DNA of 64,000 nucleotides from Chryseobacterium elymi (GTDB lineage: Bacteria > Bacteroidota > Bacteroidia > Flavobacteriales > Weeksellaceae), in contig NZ_QNUH01000004.1 of NCBI RefSeq assembly GCF_003385495.1, positions 62,001 through 126,000 on the forward strand. The letters run 5' to 3'. Shown one piece after another: positions 8,793 to 18,383 of the stretch (the first letter of the stretch is position 1; each line of letters begins with the position of its first letter). The notes beneath the pieces are model-generated. The model was not told the DNA's origin and ran no database searches. It saw nothing but the letters and a program-made list of their open reading frames with translations. Made by a program: the position numbers and the translations under genes.

Positions 8793-8819
8793 AAAAAAAG
8801 CCCAGAACAAATCTGAGCT
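8793..8819 (-). terminator. Intrinsic terminator after the PH-domain gene
   Basis: On the minus strand AGCTCAG pairs with CTGGGCT (7 bp, one G-U) and is followed by seven T residues. It ends transcription of the gene at 8841-9455 and lies just before the start at 8777. Confidence 0.8.
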
Positions 8820-8840
8820 TTAAATATAGTTATTAATATT

Positions 8841-9455
8841 TTAGTTATTAATATACTTTTCAAAAATTGCTGAAAAGTCTTTCTGGTTGTACTTTTCAAA
8901 ACTGTTTTTTGACCAGTTGAAAACATATTCATTGACATTCTGCAGTTCCTGGCTTTTCGATACATTCTCCTGCTTTCCTGCGGCCACTGTGGTGATCGCT
9001 TTCTGAAGACTGTCTACAGAGAATCCTAAAAGAGACTGATTGTGATGCACTTCCTGCTGAATCGCCAAAAGAGCTTTGTAAAGGTCTTTTAGCTGATCGA
9101 TTTGGCCCTTACTCACACTGATCATCAATGGAACATTCCCGATATGGAATGAAATTTCTACGTCAAGATCTATTGTCCCCGCAGTCTGCAGTGCAATATT
9201 TGAAAAAGGAAACTGATAATATTCATATCTTCTTAAAATCCTTTTTTTGTCCAGAGCACTTGCTCCGTCAATATGAATTAATGCTCTGTTGGTAAAGCAG
9301 TATTCATCTCTTTTGGATTTGATTAAGAAAAAAATTTTCTCATTATCTTCCGACAAAATATAGTCATCAGAATCTACTTTATCATAGTCCTGGGAAGGAA
9401 TGATCTTTCCGATATCTCCAAGGCCTAATGCTTCTGCAGCAAGTTTTTTAAACAT
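8841..9455 (-). CDS. PH-domain protein resembling YvbH
   Basis: 204 residues without signal peptide. Residues 1-125 resemble a bacterial pleckstrin-homology domain: it starts with A-A-E-A-L-G-L and contains E-K-I-F-F-L-I-K-S-K-R-D-E-Y-C-F-T-N-R-A-L-I, then R-R-Y-E-Y-Y-Q-F-P. A helical C-terminal part follows, ending Y-N-Q-K-D-F-S-A-I-F-E-K-Y, similar in layout to Bacillus YvbH. Function of such proteins is not established. The next gene upstream (lpd) ends 32 bases before its start, so the two may be transcribed together. Confidence 0.7.
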   Translation of the reverse strand: MFKKLAAEALGLGDIGKIIPSQDYDKVDSDDYILSEDNEKIFFLIKSKRDEYCFTNRALIHIDGASALDKKRILRRYEYYQFPFSNIALQTAGTIDLDVEISFHIGNVPLMISVSKGQIDQLKDLYKALLAIQQEVHHNQSLLGFSVDSLQKAITTVAAGKQENVSKSQELQNVNEYVFNWSKNSFEKYNQKDFSAIFEKYINN

Positions 9456-9487
9456 CTTTGAAAATACAGTTACTGGTTAAATTGATC

Positions 9488-10876
9488 TTAGATGTGGATT
9501 ACTTCACCATAAGCTGCTGCTGCTGCTTCCATAATTGCTTCAGAAACCGTTGGGTGCGGGTGGATAGATTTAATGATCTCATGACCTGTCGTTTCCAGTT
9601 TTCTGGCAACTACTGCTTCTGCAACCATATCTGTAACTCCTTCTCCAATCATGTGGCATCCTAACCATTCACCGTATTTGGCATCAAAAATAACTTTTAT
9701 GAAACCGTCTGTATTCCCGTTAGCTGTAGCTTTACCACTTGCAGAAAGAGGGAATTTACCTACTTTGATCTCATATCCTTTTTCTTTAGCCTGTTTTTCT
9801 GTAAGACCTACTGACGCTACTTCAGGGTGGCAATACGTACATCCCGGGATATTGCCGTAGTCGATCTTCTCAACATGCATTCCTTTGATCTTTTCTACAC
9901 AAGTGATTCCTTCTGCTGAAGCAACATGTGCCAGAGCCTGGGTAGGAATGATATCACCGATTGCATAATAACCGGGAACGGAAGTTTCGTACCATTCGTT
10001 CACTAAAACTCTTCCTTTATCTGTCTGGATTCCCACTTCTTCCAATCCTATGTTTTCTATATTGGCAGCAATACCTACAGCAGAAAGTAAGATGTCAGCT
10101 TCTAGGGTAATGTTTCCATTAGCTGTTTTTACAGTCGCTTTTACACCTTCTCCACTTGTATCAACGCTTTCAACTGATGCATTGGTCATGATCTCGATTC
10201 CTGTCTTTTTAAGAGATTTTTCTAAGTGTTTAGAAATTTCCTCATCTTCTACGGGAACGATGTTTGGCATAAATTCTACAACAGTTACTTTAGTTCCCAT
10301 CGTATTATAGAAATCGGCAAATTCCACCCCGATAGCTCCTGATCCTACAACAATCATAGATTTCGGCTGCTCCGGAAGAGATAATGCCTGTCTGTATCCA
10401 ATCACTTTCTTACCATCCTGAGGAAGGTTCGGAAGTTCTCTTGAACGTGCTCCTGTTGCGATAATAATGTTTTCTCCTGTATATTCGGTTACTTTACCGT
10501 CTTTATCTGTAACTGAAACTTTTTTACCTTTCTGTACTTTAGCCGTACCCAAAATAACGTCTATCTTGTTCTTTTTCATCAGGAATTCGATTCCTTTACT
10601 CATTTTGCTGGCTACGCCACGGCTTCTTTGGATCACGTTTGGAAATTCAAAGCTGGCTTCCACTTTATTCAGACCATAGTCTTCAGCATGGTTGATATAA
10701 TGAAAAACCTGAGCAGACTTCAGTAAAGCTTTCGTAGGAATACATCCCCAGTTCAGGCAGATACCTCCTAAGTTTTCTTTCTCGATAATTGCAGTTTTGA
10801 AACCCAATTGTGCTGCTCTGATCGCTGTAACATAACCGCCAGGACCGCTTCCGATGACAATGATATCGTAGTTCAT
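9488..10876 (-). CDS. lpdA: Dihydrolipoyl dehydrogenase (E3)
   Basis: 462 residues, the normal length. FAD-binding G-S-G-P-G-G is at the N-terminus, the redox disulfide is C-L-N-W-G-C near residues 40-45, the NAD-binding G-S-G-A-I-G is near 180, and the C-terminal H-P-H-P-T-V-S-E contains the catalytic His. The enzyme reoxidises dihydrolipoamide of 2-oxoacid dehydrogenase complexes with NAD+. A fused E1 subunit lies at 32498-34930, far from this gene, so complex subunits are dispersed here. Confidence 0.97.
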   Translation of the reverse strand: MNYDIIVIGSGPGGYVTAIRAAQLGFKTAIIEKENLGGICLNWGCIPTKALLKSAQVFHYINHAEDYGLNKVEASFEFPNVIQRSRGVASKMSKGIEFLMKKNKIDVILGTAKVQKGKKVSVTDKDGKVTEYTGENIIIATGARSRELPNLPQDGKKVIGYRQALSLPEQPKSMIVVGSGAIGVEFADFYNTMGTKVTVVEFMPNIVPVEDEEISKHLEKSLKKTGIEIMTNASVESVDTSGEGVKATVKTANGNITLEADILLSAVGIAANIENIGLEEVGIQTDKGRVLVNEWYETSVPGYYAIGDIIPTQALAHVASAEGITCVEKIKGMHVEKIDYGNIPGCTYCHPEVASVGLTEKQAKEKGYEIKVGKFPLSASGKATANGNTDGFIKVIFDAKYGEWLGCHMIGEGVTDMVAEAVVARKLETTGHEIIKSIHPHPTVSEAIMEAAAAAYGEVIHI

Positions 10877-11154
10877 TATTTTAAAAATTTTATGCGAATT
10901 TAAGGAAAAATATTGGATGTTATATGTTCTGTCATTTCATATTTCACTGAAAGCTAACTTCATTTTACCGGTTGCCGTTCAACTTGATATTTCTGAATCT
11001 CTTTTTTTATGTCAATCATTAATATTATCTAAAGCCTAGAGAGCATGAACAAAATCTCTGTATTGTGACTTAAATATCAAAAAAATAAAAATAATCACCT
11101 GTAAATTAATATTTTATAATATTTTTTATATTTTTGAACAAAAATAAGCATATA

Positions 11155-12039
11155 ATGAAAACAAAGAATATTATTTCGCTCTCTCTCCTATGGAGTTTGA
11201 CCTTTAGCGCACAGGTTGGTATTAAAACAACAACACCTAACAGCACTTTAGCTGTTGCGGGCTCTCTGGGAGCCGACTATAAGCAGATTACCACGACTGC
11301 CTATACTATTACAGCTACAGATCATTACCTTACGTATAACGGAGCAGCCAATGCTACTTTTACACTTCCGGTCATCGGAACCGGTACAACAAGTTATACA
11401 GGAAGAATTTATAAAATAAAGAATATCTCTGCATCCAGTATTACACTTCAGGCATCCAGCGGTAATACTCTGAGAATCGACAATACTCCGGTTGCTTCTT
11501 TTGTGATTCCTACAGGCGCTTATGCTGAAGTTGTGAACAACAGCAATACCACCGGAGGAACCTGGGATTTGTCCTTTACTGTTCTTCCTAAACCGAGCAA
11601 TGTAGAAATTTACGGGATACAGCTTTCTATTCCTCCTCATGCTAACGGAACGGCTCCTGTAGCAGACTGGTCCAACCATACTACAACATCTTATGATACA
11701 GGAACAGGTACAGATGCATGGTGGATTATCAGTAAAACGTCTACAACTTATGCTCATACATCCAGTTATTCTAATGCAAGCAGAATGATGATTGTATATG
11801 AATACCAGGGTACACCTTTTAATGTTACCAATATGTATCCTATTCTAACAGCAGGGAACAATTCCAGCTTTCCGGACATTTTTACAACATCTTTTGTAAG
11901 TCTTGCGAATATCAGCGGAAAAACCAGGCTTACCGTTTCTGTTTCCCGTATTGACTTTATAGGAAATAACGGATCAAACAACAGTAACTGGACCGGAACT
12001 TTCCTCCTTAACTTACTACTGGCCAGAAAATTATACTAA
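11155..12039 (+). CDS. Exported surface/fibre-like protein with QVGI N-terminal motif
   Basis: 294 residues from the ATG at 11155, which gives a clean signal peptide (MKTKNIISLSLLWSLTFSAQ). An upstream TTG at 11134 only adds seven residues. After cleavage comes Q-V-G-I-K-T-T-T-P-N-S-T-L-A-V-A-G, a motif shared with the proteins at 35632, 36811, 39156 and 41728 and reminiscent of fibre or stalk proteins. The rest is Thr/Ser/Asn-rich and beta-like. It is probably on the cell surface; role unknown. A TATTTTTG -7-like element lies at 11129-11136 and a strong terminator follows. Confidence 0.75.
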   Translation: MKTKNIISLSLLWSLTFSAQVGIKTTTPNSTLAVAGSLGADYKQITTTAYTITATDHYLTYNGAANATFTLPVIGTGTTSYTGRIYKIKNISASSITLQASSGNTLRIDNTPVASFVIPTGAYAEVVNNSNTTGGTWDLSFTVLPKPSNVEIYGIQLSIPPHANGTAPVADWSNHTTTSYDTGTGTDAWWIISKTSTTYAHTSSYSNASRMMIVYEYQGTPFNVTNMYPILTAGNNSSFPDIFTTSFVSLANISGKTRLTVSVSRIDFIGNNGSNNSNWTGTFLLNLLLARKLY

Positions 12040-12086
12040 AACAGATTAAAACTAAATTCGAAAAAGAATTATAGAATAAATGAAGA

Positions 12087-12118
12087 AAGCCGTTTTACAA
12101 GATGTAAACGGCCTTTTT
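12087..12118 (+). terminator. Intrinsic terminator
   Basis: GCCGTTTTAC and GTAAACGGC form the stem around AAGAT, followed by CTTTTTAC. It ends the gene stopping at 12039 and sits just before the convergent small gene ending at 12153. Confidence 0.8.
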
Positions 12119-12152
12119 ACTATTTCAAATTTATACCAGCAAAATTGCTGTG

Positions 12153-12413
12153 TTACATTTTTCTAAGTAATCTCTTCTCGTTCCGGTATCTTTCATTTAA
12201 AGCTTTCATCTGATCTCTTTTCATCTTTTTTGTCGCAAGCGGATGATTCATAATCAGTTTCTTTTCTGTATTGTATTTTTTGTCCAGCTCACGCGATTTA
12301 CTGCTGATTAGCTCACTTTTGGATGGGTGTGGAGGTGCCGGTGGCCGTTTCTGGGCATTCACACTTATTGATAAAACTAATAACAATACGGTTGATATAA
12401 AAAACTTTTTCAT
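12153..12413 (-). CDS. Small exported basic protein
   Basis: 86 residues: signal peptide (MKKFFISTVLLLVLSISVNAQ), then a proline-rich stretch (KRPPAPPHPSK) and a highly charged helical tail rich in Lys and Arg. Small exported proteins of this layout are common in Chryseobacterium. The sequence gives no function. It is transcribed alone, convergent with the gene at 11155. Confidence 0.65.
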   Translation of the reverse strand: MKKFFISTVLLLVLSISVNAQKRPPAPPHPSKSELISSKSRELDKKYNTEKKLIMNHPLATKKMKRDQMKALNERYRNEKRLLRKM

Positions 12414-12568
12414 GACATTTTACTTTTAAGAATGATTTTAAAATGATTAGTTATCAATTAATTCATTCAGGTTTAAGTAAATATTACATATATCATACCA
12501 TAATTTTTATCCTTCACATTCACCTTCTTTCAGCAGGCTTTAAAAAAGGATAAATCCTGAATAAGAAA

Positions 12569-15241
12569 TTATTCTACCTCAATATTCTGTTTTAAGGGAA
12601 GGTTTTTAGAGGAATTTCCGACCATAATTCTGTATGTTCCTTTTTCTACTGTCCAGTTCATATTTTTATCTAAAAACCGGAATTCTTTGACCGGAATTTT
12701 AATGGTTACCTGCTTTGATTCCCCGGGATTTACATACACTTTCTGAAAACCTTTTAACTCAATAACAGGTCTTGCAACAGATGCCAGAATATCTTTCACA
12801 TATAGCTGAATCACTTCACTTCCTGGTTTTGTTCCCGTATTTTTGATTGTAACATCTGCAATAATAGTATCATTTTCCGAATACTTCATTTGGCTTAAAT
12901 GCAAATCCGAAAGCTCAAAAGTAGTATAGCTCAGTCCAAAACCAAAAGGATACAACGGCTCACCACTAAGGTCATAGTAATCATTTCCTCTTCCTGTCGG
13001 ATGATGGTTGTAAGTCAGTGGCAGCTGGCCTTCTTCAGCCGGAAAGGTAATGGGCAATTTTCCTGAAGGATTTTCCGCTCCGAAAAGAATTTTCGCCACT
13101 GCATTTCCGCCCTCTTCTCCCGGATACCAAACATCCAGAATGGCTCCTGCTTTATCTTCCCACGCTGTGGTTTTGATAGCAGAGCCTCCAACTAAAATTA
13201 CGGTTACGGGCTTATTCAGTTTTGAAACTTCATGAATAAATTTCTCCTGATTCCCGGGCAGGGCCAGTGAAGACCTGTCCTGAAACTCTCCTTCATGAAT
13301 ACCTGCTGCGATGATGATATGATCTGCTTTTTCTGCTGTTTTTAAAGCTTCATCAAAGTCTTTTTGATAGTCATCAATCCCATAATTCCAGATCAGGTCA
13401 ATATTACCTTCTCCACGGCTTTCACGGAATTCTATAACGATATCATACTTTCGGTCTCTGACAAAATCTATGGCGGTAGTTTTCGTGGAATATCCTGATT
13501 TTTCCCATTGATCAACAATTAATTTTCCATCCAGGTACAATCGGAAACCATCGTTTCCGCGCAGCCCGAACTGATACTTTCCGGTGTCAGGAGCCTTCAG
13601 TTGACCTGTCCATCTGATGCTGTAGTTGTCCGGCTGTAGTTTTTCAGGATCCGGTGAGTATAGGGTCCATTTAAAGCTGATCTGCTCATCCTGCCTTTGA
13701 AAAGCCTCCTTTCTCTGTAAGCCTGTATTTGGGAAATAATTTCCTTTTAAACCTTTCTTATTTTCAGATGATAAAAGATCGGCAGGAACCGTTTTAAAAT
13801 CCTTCAGATCCCATGTAATACCTTTTGAATAAAGAATCTCTATATTCTTATCTTTTGTAATGTTTTTAATTCCCTCAAGCATACTTACTTTATGATTTCC
13901 GGGACCGGAATAACCTCCAAGTCTTGCATCAACGGCATCTGTCCCGATCACTGCTATTTTTTTCACATCGGAAGAAACAGGAAGTGTTCCCCTATTATTC
14001 TGTAATAAAACAATAGATTCAAGAGCTGCTTTTTCGGCTAACGGCTTATGATTAATCATTTTCAATTCATGAATTTCCCGGTCAGAGATATACGGATTCT
14101 CAAAAAGCCCGAGTTCAAATTTTGCCTTTAAAACCCTTGCTACCGCATCATCTATCCTTTCCTGTGAAATCCGTCCATCCAAAAACGGAGGAATAAACAG
14201 CTGATAATGTTTGTATTCTGTCTGGAAAATTACGTCAAGCCCTGCATTCATGGCCTGTGCCGAAGCATCATCATAATCTTTTGCCGTAAAATGAAGTACA
14301 TTGGCCCCTCCTACAGCACTGGCATCGCTAATGACAAAGCCTTTGAAATTCCATTCTTTTTTCAGCTTTTCTGTGAGCAACCAATGATTGGCAGTTGAAG
14401 GTCTTCCGTCAAGAAGATTGTAGGAAGTCATCACCGACCTGCTTTTCCCCGAGATAAAAGCTTGATGAAAAGGAATAAGATGGGTTTCTTCAAGATACCT
14501 TCTGCTCCAGTGAACAGGATAGGAATCGCGCCCGCCTTCTCCTACATTGGCTAAAAAATGTTTCGGGGTCGTGATGATTCCCAAATTTTCGAATGAGCTT
14601 ACAAAACTCACGCCCATCACAGAGGTTAAAAAAGGATCTTCGCCATAAGTTTCTTCCGTTCGGCCCCATCTCACATCGCTGGCCAGATTGACTACTGGGG
14701 TCAGGATCTGTCGGATTCCTCTTAATCTTGATTCTTTTGCGATAGCAGAGGACACCTGTTTCATGAGCTCAGGATTAAAAGTAGCCGCCAGTCCTATAGC
14801 CTGCGGAAAAGCGGTAGCCCCTTCACGTACTAAGCCATGTAAAGCTTCATCAAACGGGATAATGGGAATTCCCAGTCTGGATTCTTCGATAAAATATTTT
14901 TGGATCGCATTGATTTTTCTGGCAAGCATTTCAGCACCCTCACCGACATTATAGGTCAGCAGCTGCCCGGCTGCCCCGCCACCCTTATTTACAGCACTTA
15001 CCTGAAGTCCAAAAATTCCATGTTTATACTGGTCTTTGGGTACATGATCCAGATCTCCGGGAATCATAAAACACTGCCAGAATTTCTCTTCCGGTGTCAT
15101 TCTCTTCAACAGATCCTGAACCCGTGCTTCAATCGGTTGTTTTGGATCTTTGTACAACGGTTTCTCTTTCTGGGCATAGAAGAAAACAGGACTCAGCGAA
15201 AGAGTAATGACCGTGACTTTAATCAAATTAAGATTCATCAT
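12569..15241 (-). CDS. Exported GH3 beta-glucosidase with inserted PA14 domain
   Basis: 890 residues with a signal peptide. Order: GH3 N-terminal barrel with the nucleophile Asp in G-F-V-I-S-D-A-S-A-V (near residue 315), GH3 C-terminal domain, an inserted PA14 domain (around 500-620, including L-R-G-N-D-G-F-R-L-Y-L-D-G) and a terminal fibronectin-III-like domain. PA14-containing GH3 enzymes cleave beta-linked glucosides or xylosides at the non-reducing end. The start overlaps the stop of the upstream GH29 gene by 4 bases (ATGA), indicating translational coupling. The pair suggests joint trimming of a fucosylated plant or host glycan. Confidence 0.93.
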   Translation of the reverse strand: MMNLNLIKVTVITLSLSPVFFYAQKEKPLYKDPKQPIEARVQDLLKRMTPEEKFWQCFMIPGDLDHVPKDQYKHGIFGLQVSAVNKGGGAAGQLLTYNVGEGAEMLARKINAIQKYFIEESRLGIPIIPFDEALHGLVREGATAFPQAIGLAATFNPELMKQVSSAIAKESRLRGIRQILTPVVNLASDVRWGRTEETYGEDPFLTSVMGVSFVSSFENLGIITTPKHFLANVGEGGRDSYPVHWSRRYLEETHLIPFHQAFISGKSRSVMTSYNLLDGRPSTANHWLLTEKLKKEWNFKGFVISDASAVGGANVLHFTAKDYDDASAQAMNAGLDVIFQTEYKHYQLFIPPFLDGRISQERIDDAVARVLKAKFELGLFENPYISDREIHELKMINHKPLAEKAALESIVLLQNNRGTLPVSSDVKKIAVIGTDAVDARLGGYSGPGNHKVSMLEGIKNITKDKNIEILYSKGITWDLKDFKTVPADLLSSENKKGLKGNYFPNTGLQRKEAFQRQDEQISFKWTLYSPDPEKLQPDNYSIRWTGQLKAPDTGKYQFGLRGNDGFRLYLDGKLIVDQWEKSGYSTKTTAIDFVRDRKYDIVIEFRESRGEGNIDLIWNYGIDDYQKDFDEALKTAEKADHIIIAAGIHEGEFQDRSSLALPGNQEKFIHEVSKLNKPVTVILVGGSAIKTTAWEDKAGAILDVWYPGEEGGNAVAKILFGAENPSGKLPITFPAEEGQLPLTYNHHPTGRGNDYYDLSGEPLYPFGFGLSYTTFELSDLHLSQMKYSENDTIIADVTIKNTGTKPGSEVIQLYVKDILASVARPVIELKGFQKVYVNPGESKQVTIKIPVKEFRFLDKNMNWTVEKGTYRIMVGNSSKNLPLKQNIEVE

Positions 15242-16680
15242 TTAGTTATTTGAATTACCGATGCATACTTTAATTTTGTTCTGTCTCCAGGAAGCTTTAA
15301 TTCTATTGTATTTCCGGTCTGCTTCCACTGTAGTTTTGAATCTGTTCCAAGGACCTTCAGCGATTTAGGCTTAAAATTTTCTGGGATTGAGAAACTGAGC
15401 ACAGCCGGAGCCTGATAAACGGCTCTATCATCAATATGGAAAACATTGAGGGTTTTGCCGTCTTTCGAACGGGTATAGTAAAAATTTCCATCATGGTAGG
15501 GTTTCGCACTTCTTGTGGCAAATACAGCTGACTGGTTTTTCTCCATCCAGCCGGCAATCTCTTTTAATCTTCCGTAAACAACTGCATCATAATCTCCATT
15601 GGGTCCGGGAGCAATATTCATCAGGTAATTCCCGCCCCTTGAGATAATTTTGATAAGGGTTTCTATTATTTTCTGTGACGATTTATAATTATCGTTGGGA
15701 ACATAGGAAAAAGAATCTCCCATGGTGATACAGCTTTCCCAGGGAATGGAAAGGGCATGTTCGGGAACGGCCTGTTCCGGTGTCACATAATTTTCCCACT
15801 TCCCAGGCACCGTACGGTCTACCACAATGATTCCCGGCTGATTTTTCCTTGCCATCGCCCCAATTTTATCCATATCAATATCCTGTTCCATTTTAATGGT
15901 TCTCTGCCATTCTACAGTGGGATCAATAGTTTTGAACGGGCGAACCCAGCCGCCATCCAGCCAAAGGATATCTATCTTTCCATAGTTGGACGTGATCTCA
16001 TTAAGCTGGTTAAACGTAAATTTTCTGAAGGCTTCCCATCTTTCAGGATATTTCTTCGGGTCATAGTTTACATTCCTGTCTTTCGGTGGAAAATATGGCC
16101 ACCAGTAGTTTTCGGAATGCCAGTCCGGTTTGGAAAAATAAGCTCCGATCCTGAATCCTTCTTTTCTGAATGTATTGAAAATCTCTTTGGTAACGTCTGC
16201 TTTAGAATTTTTTGAGAAAGGGGTTTTAGGTGAAGTTATTTTATAATCTGATTCTTTGGTATCAAACATTGAGAAACCGTCATGATGCTTTGTGGTAAAA
16301 ACCATATACTTCATCCCAGCTTTTTTTGCAGCATCTGCCCATTTTTGCGGATTAAACTCTGTAGGATTAAAAGTGGTCTGAAGATTTTCGTAATTCTTTA
16401 CATATTCATTATAGATTTCCCCATGCTCAGGATTCCTCCTGGTCCATGATTCATCTTCCGGACAAAGGCTCCAGCTTTCCACAATTCCCCATTGGCTATA
16501 GATTCCCCAATGCATAAACAACCCGAATTTAAGGTCTTGCCATTCCTCCAGATTCTGAACGACTAGCGGGTCATCCGGTTTGTGATAACCTGCTGATACA
16601 TTGTGAGCCTGTGAAAAAAAAGCGGTGGAAATAAGAAATAATGAAAGAAAAAAGGCTTTAGTTTTCTGTTTAATGGGCAT
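15238..16680 (-). CDS. Exported GH29 alpha-L-fucosidase
   Basis: 480 residues with an N-terminal signal peptide. Diagnostic GH29 segments: F-G-L-F-M-H-W-G-I-Y-S, K-Y-M-V-F-T-T-K-H-H-D-G-F, and the nucleophile Asp in D-I-L-W-L-D-G-G-W. The enzyme removes terminal alpha-L-fucose with retention of configuration. It is the first gene of a two-gene unit with the GH3 enzyme. Linkage specificity cannot be read from the sequence. Confidence 0.95.
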   Translation of the reverse strand: MPIKQKTKAFFLSLFLISTAFFSQAHNVSAGYHKPDDPLVVQNLEEWQDLKFGLFMHWGIYSQWGIVESWSLCPEDESWTRRNPEHGEIYNEYVKNYENLQTTFNPTEFNPQKWADAAKKAGMKYMVFTTKHHDGFSMFDTKESDYKITSPKTPFSKNSKADVTKEIFNTFRKEGFRIGAYFSKPDWHSENYWWPYFPPKDRNVNYDPKKYPERWEAFRKFTFNQLNEITSNYGKIDILWLDGGWVRPFKTIDPTVEWQRTIKMEQDIDMDKIGAMARKNQPGIIVVDRTVPGKWENYVTPEQAVPEHALSIPWESCITMGDSFSYVPNDNYKSSQKIIETLIKIISRGGNYLMNIAPGPNGDYDAVVYGRLKEIAGWMEKNQSAVFATRSAKPYHDGNFYYTRSKDGKTLNVFHIDDRAVYQAPAVLSFSIPENFKPKSLKVLGTDSKLQWKQTGNTIELKLPGDRTKLKYASVIQITK

Positions 16681-16730
16681 ATGACGTTCGTTTTTGCTAA
16701 ATTAAACATCCTATCACTAATCAGCAAACC

Positions 16731-17035
16731 TTAATTTTTCAATAAATGCCGCAGCGCTTTATCCAGTTCATTTCTTCTTTTCAATAAAAGTTCAGTTTCC
16801 GTATTCAAAGAGATGGAAGGTATCAAATTGACTTCTTCAAAATTTCTGTAAAAAGGAATGGAAAGTCCTAATAATTTTGTGTTTAAAAATATAAATCCGA
16901 CAAGGCTTACGTAACATTTTTCTGTGATAAAAAATCGAGTTCTGTACCTTTGGGAAGGTATTTCATTAAAACCTCAGGATCTATCTCATAGTTGATGATG
17001 GCTAATTTCCGTCATTCTGCTTCCAGGAAGTTCAT
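16731..17035 (-). pseudogene. Decayed DUF2071 (YqjF-like) gene
   Basis: On the minus strand the ATG at 17035-17033 reads MNFLEAE, then a TGA where the family has TGG (Trp), then R-K-L-A-I-I-N-Y-E-I-D-P-E-V-L-M-K-Y-L-P-K-G-T-E-L-D-F in the same frame. A frameshift near 16915 is needed to continue with C-Y-V-S-L-V-G-F-I-F-L-N-T-K-L-L-G and I-P-F-Y-R-N-F-E-E-V-N-L. The family normally runs well over 200 residues, but here an unrelated-looking 30-residue helical tail follows directly and ends at TAA 16733-16731. So there is a nonsense change, a frameshift and a large internal deletion. It lies 10 bases downstream of the SRPBCC gene and was probably the operon's last gene. Confidence 0.75.
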
Positions 17036-17045
17036 TTTTTTCGTT

Positions 17046-17513
17046 TTAAAGGTTAGTACTTGTACTTTTTTCGGCTATTTCCCTGATCAACTGATTCCGC
17101 TGCAACAGGAATTTCTTCATATAATCTTTCAGGAAGAAGTGGTTAAAAAGTTTTCCTATCCATCCCAACGGAGATTCAAATTCAAAGATATCAATCATTA
17201 CCGCATTGCCTTTTTTCTGTTTGAAAATATGCTGGTGCTTCATCGATTTAAAAGCTCCTTTAAGCATGACATCCGTGAATTGGGATGGCCTCTCCATGTT
17301 GATAATCTTTGTTGTCAAAGTTTGATTCACTCCTAAATGTCTGGCTCTCCATGTTACGGTTTCATTTTCTTCAATCAGTCCGGACGTTCTTCCTGCTATT
17401 GCCTTTTCATTGGTTTTTGATGTTGATTTTTGGTGCAGGTCAATATCTCTGGCTAAATCAAAAACTTTATGAATATCTGCTTTGATCAGGGTTTCTAAAT
17501 ATATTGTTACCAT
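17046..17513 (-). CDS. SRPBCC family protein
   Basis: 155 residues from the ATG at 17513 (MVTIYLETLIKAD); the upstream ATG at 17558 adds a tail not expected in the family. The sequence has the START/SRPBCC helix-grip pattern: I-K-A-D-I-H-K-V-F-D-L-A-R-D-I-D at the start, T-V-T-W-R-A-R-H-L-G-V, a central M-L-K-G-A-F, and a long C-terminal helix. The fold binds hydrophobic ligands. It is in the lipid/membrane operon headed at 20395 and follows the desaturase by 83 bases, which fits a role with lipids, but this is inference. Confidence 0.8.
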   Translation of the reverse strand: MVTIYLETLIKADIHKVFDLARDIDLHQKSTSKTNEKAIAGRTSGLIEENETVTWRARHLGVNQTLTTKIINMERPSQFTDVMLKGAFKSMKHQHIFKQKKGNAVMIDIFEFESPLGWIGKLFNHFFLKDYMKKFLLQRNQLIREIAEKSTSTNL

Positions 17514-17596
17514 AGTTTTAGTTTTAAAGAGTTTCGGGATTCCTGTTCCGAGATACATATTTTAGTTTCCCATTTGCTGTCTAAGCTATTATTTTT

Positions 17597-18379
17597 TTAA
17601 AAAGTCTGTTTTTTGTTCAGTTCCGGCAGTTCCTTATCTATTCTTGCAGCCAGTTCCGGTAGTTTGATCGTTGGAACAGCAGGAAAAAGATGGTGCTCCA
17701 TATGATAGAACATACTGAAAGTAATTTTGTTTTTCCAGGATCCACGCTGTGTTCTTGCGATATCAGGGTTTTCATGGGTGTCATGATGAACAGTCCATAC
17801 TGCAAAGAATGCCATTAAAAATTCTCCGAAAAGCATGATCAACGCATGATAGATCAGAAAATTAATCTGAAAATAAAACACTATAAAAATAAAAATCGCT
17901 ATTGAAACGAGTTCTGTCATCATATTTTTTTTATACTTTTTATTGGCTTTTTTAAAGGTGATCCAGTGGATCATGAACATATGTTTCGGACCATACAAGA
18001 CTGCTTCATACCATTTCATAGAGGCTGATTTGCCTTCGTAATCTTCTTCTGAAAGACAGAATTTATGATGCCTGATATGGTTAAATTTTACCGCATGAAT
18101 AGATGCCATCATTAAAATACTGTTCAGATACAGAGAGAGCCATGTTAGAAATTTCCCGGTCCCCAAAGCATTGTGAAAACCATTATGCACCTGCCTGAGC
18201 GCCGTCAGAAAATAGAATGCAGAAAAAGGAAGAGCCAGCCAGTAATATTCATAATAAGCCAAGAATATCGAAATAAGAAACCATGGCAGACTGATATTGT
18301 TTTCAATGAGCATTTCTTTAACGGAGAGAGTTCTGAGGTCTTTCCATTCTACTTTTTTAATAAGTTCAAGATGGTTCAT
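17597..18379 (-). CDS. Membrane fatty acid desaturase
   Basis: 260 residues with several hydrophobic segments. The three histidine boxes of membrane di-iron desaturases are present: H-N-G-F-H near residue 68, H-I-R-H-H near 103, and H-H-M-E-H-H near 228, plus H-H-D-T-H near 198. Such enzymes introduce double bonds or hydroxylate lipids and carotenoids at the inner membrane. It starts 4 bases after the upstream frame ends at 18384, within a run of same-strand genes under the GbsR-like regulator. Substrate unknown. Confidence 0.88.
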   Translation of the reverse strand: MNHLELIKKVEWKDLRTLSVKEMLIENNISLPWFLISIFLAYYEYYWLALPFSAFYFLTALRQVHNGFHNALGTGKFLTWLSLYLNSILMMASIHAVKFNHIRHHKFCLSEEDYEGKSASMKWYEAVLYGPKHMFMIHWITFKKANKKYKKNMMTELVSIAIFIFIVFYFQINFLIYHALIMLFGEFLMAFFAVWTVHHDTHENPDIARTQRGSWKNKITFSMFYHMEHHLFPAVPTIKLPELAARIDKELPELNKKQTF

Positions 18380-18383
18380 GCTT

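Noticed and set aside
11248..11757. 169-residue ORF antisense to the surface protein
   Set aside because: Cys/Ser/Arg-rich artefact of reading the complement of a Thr/Asn-rich gene.
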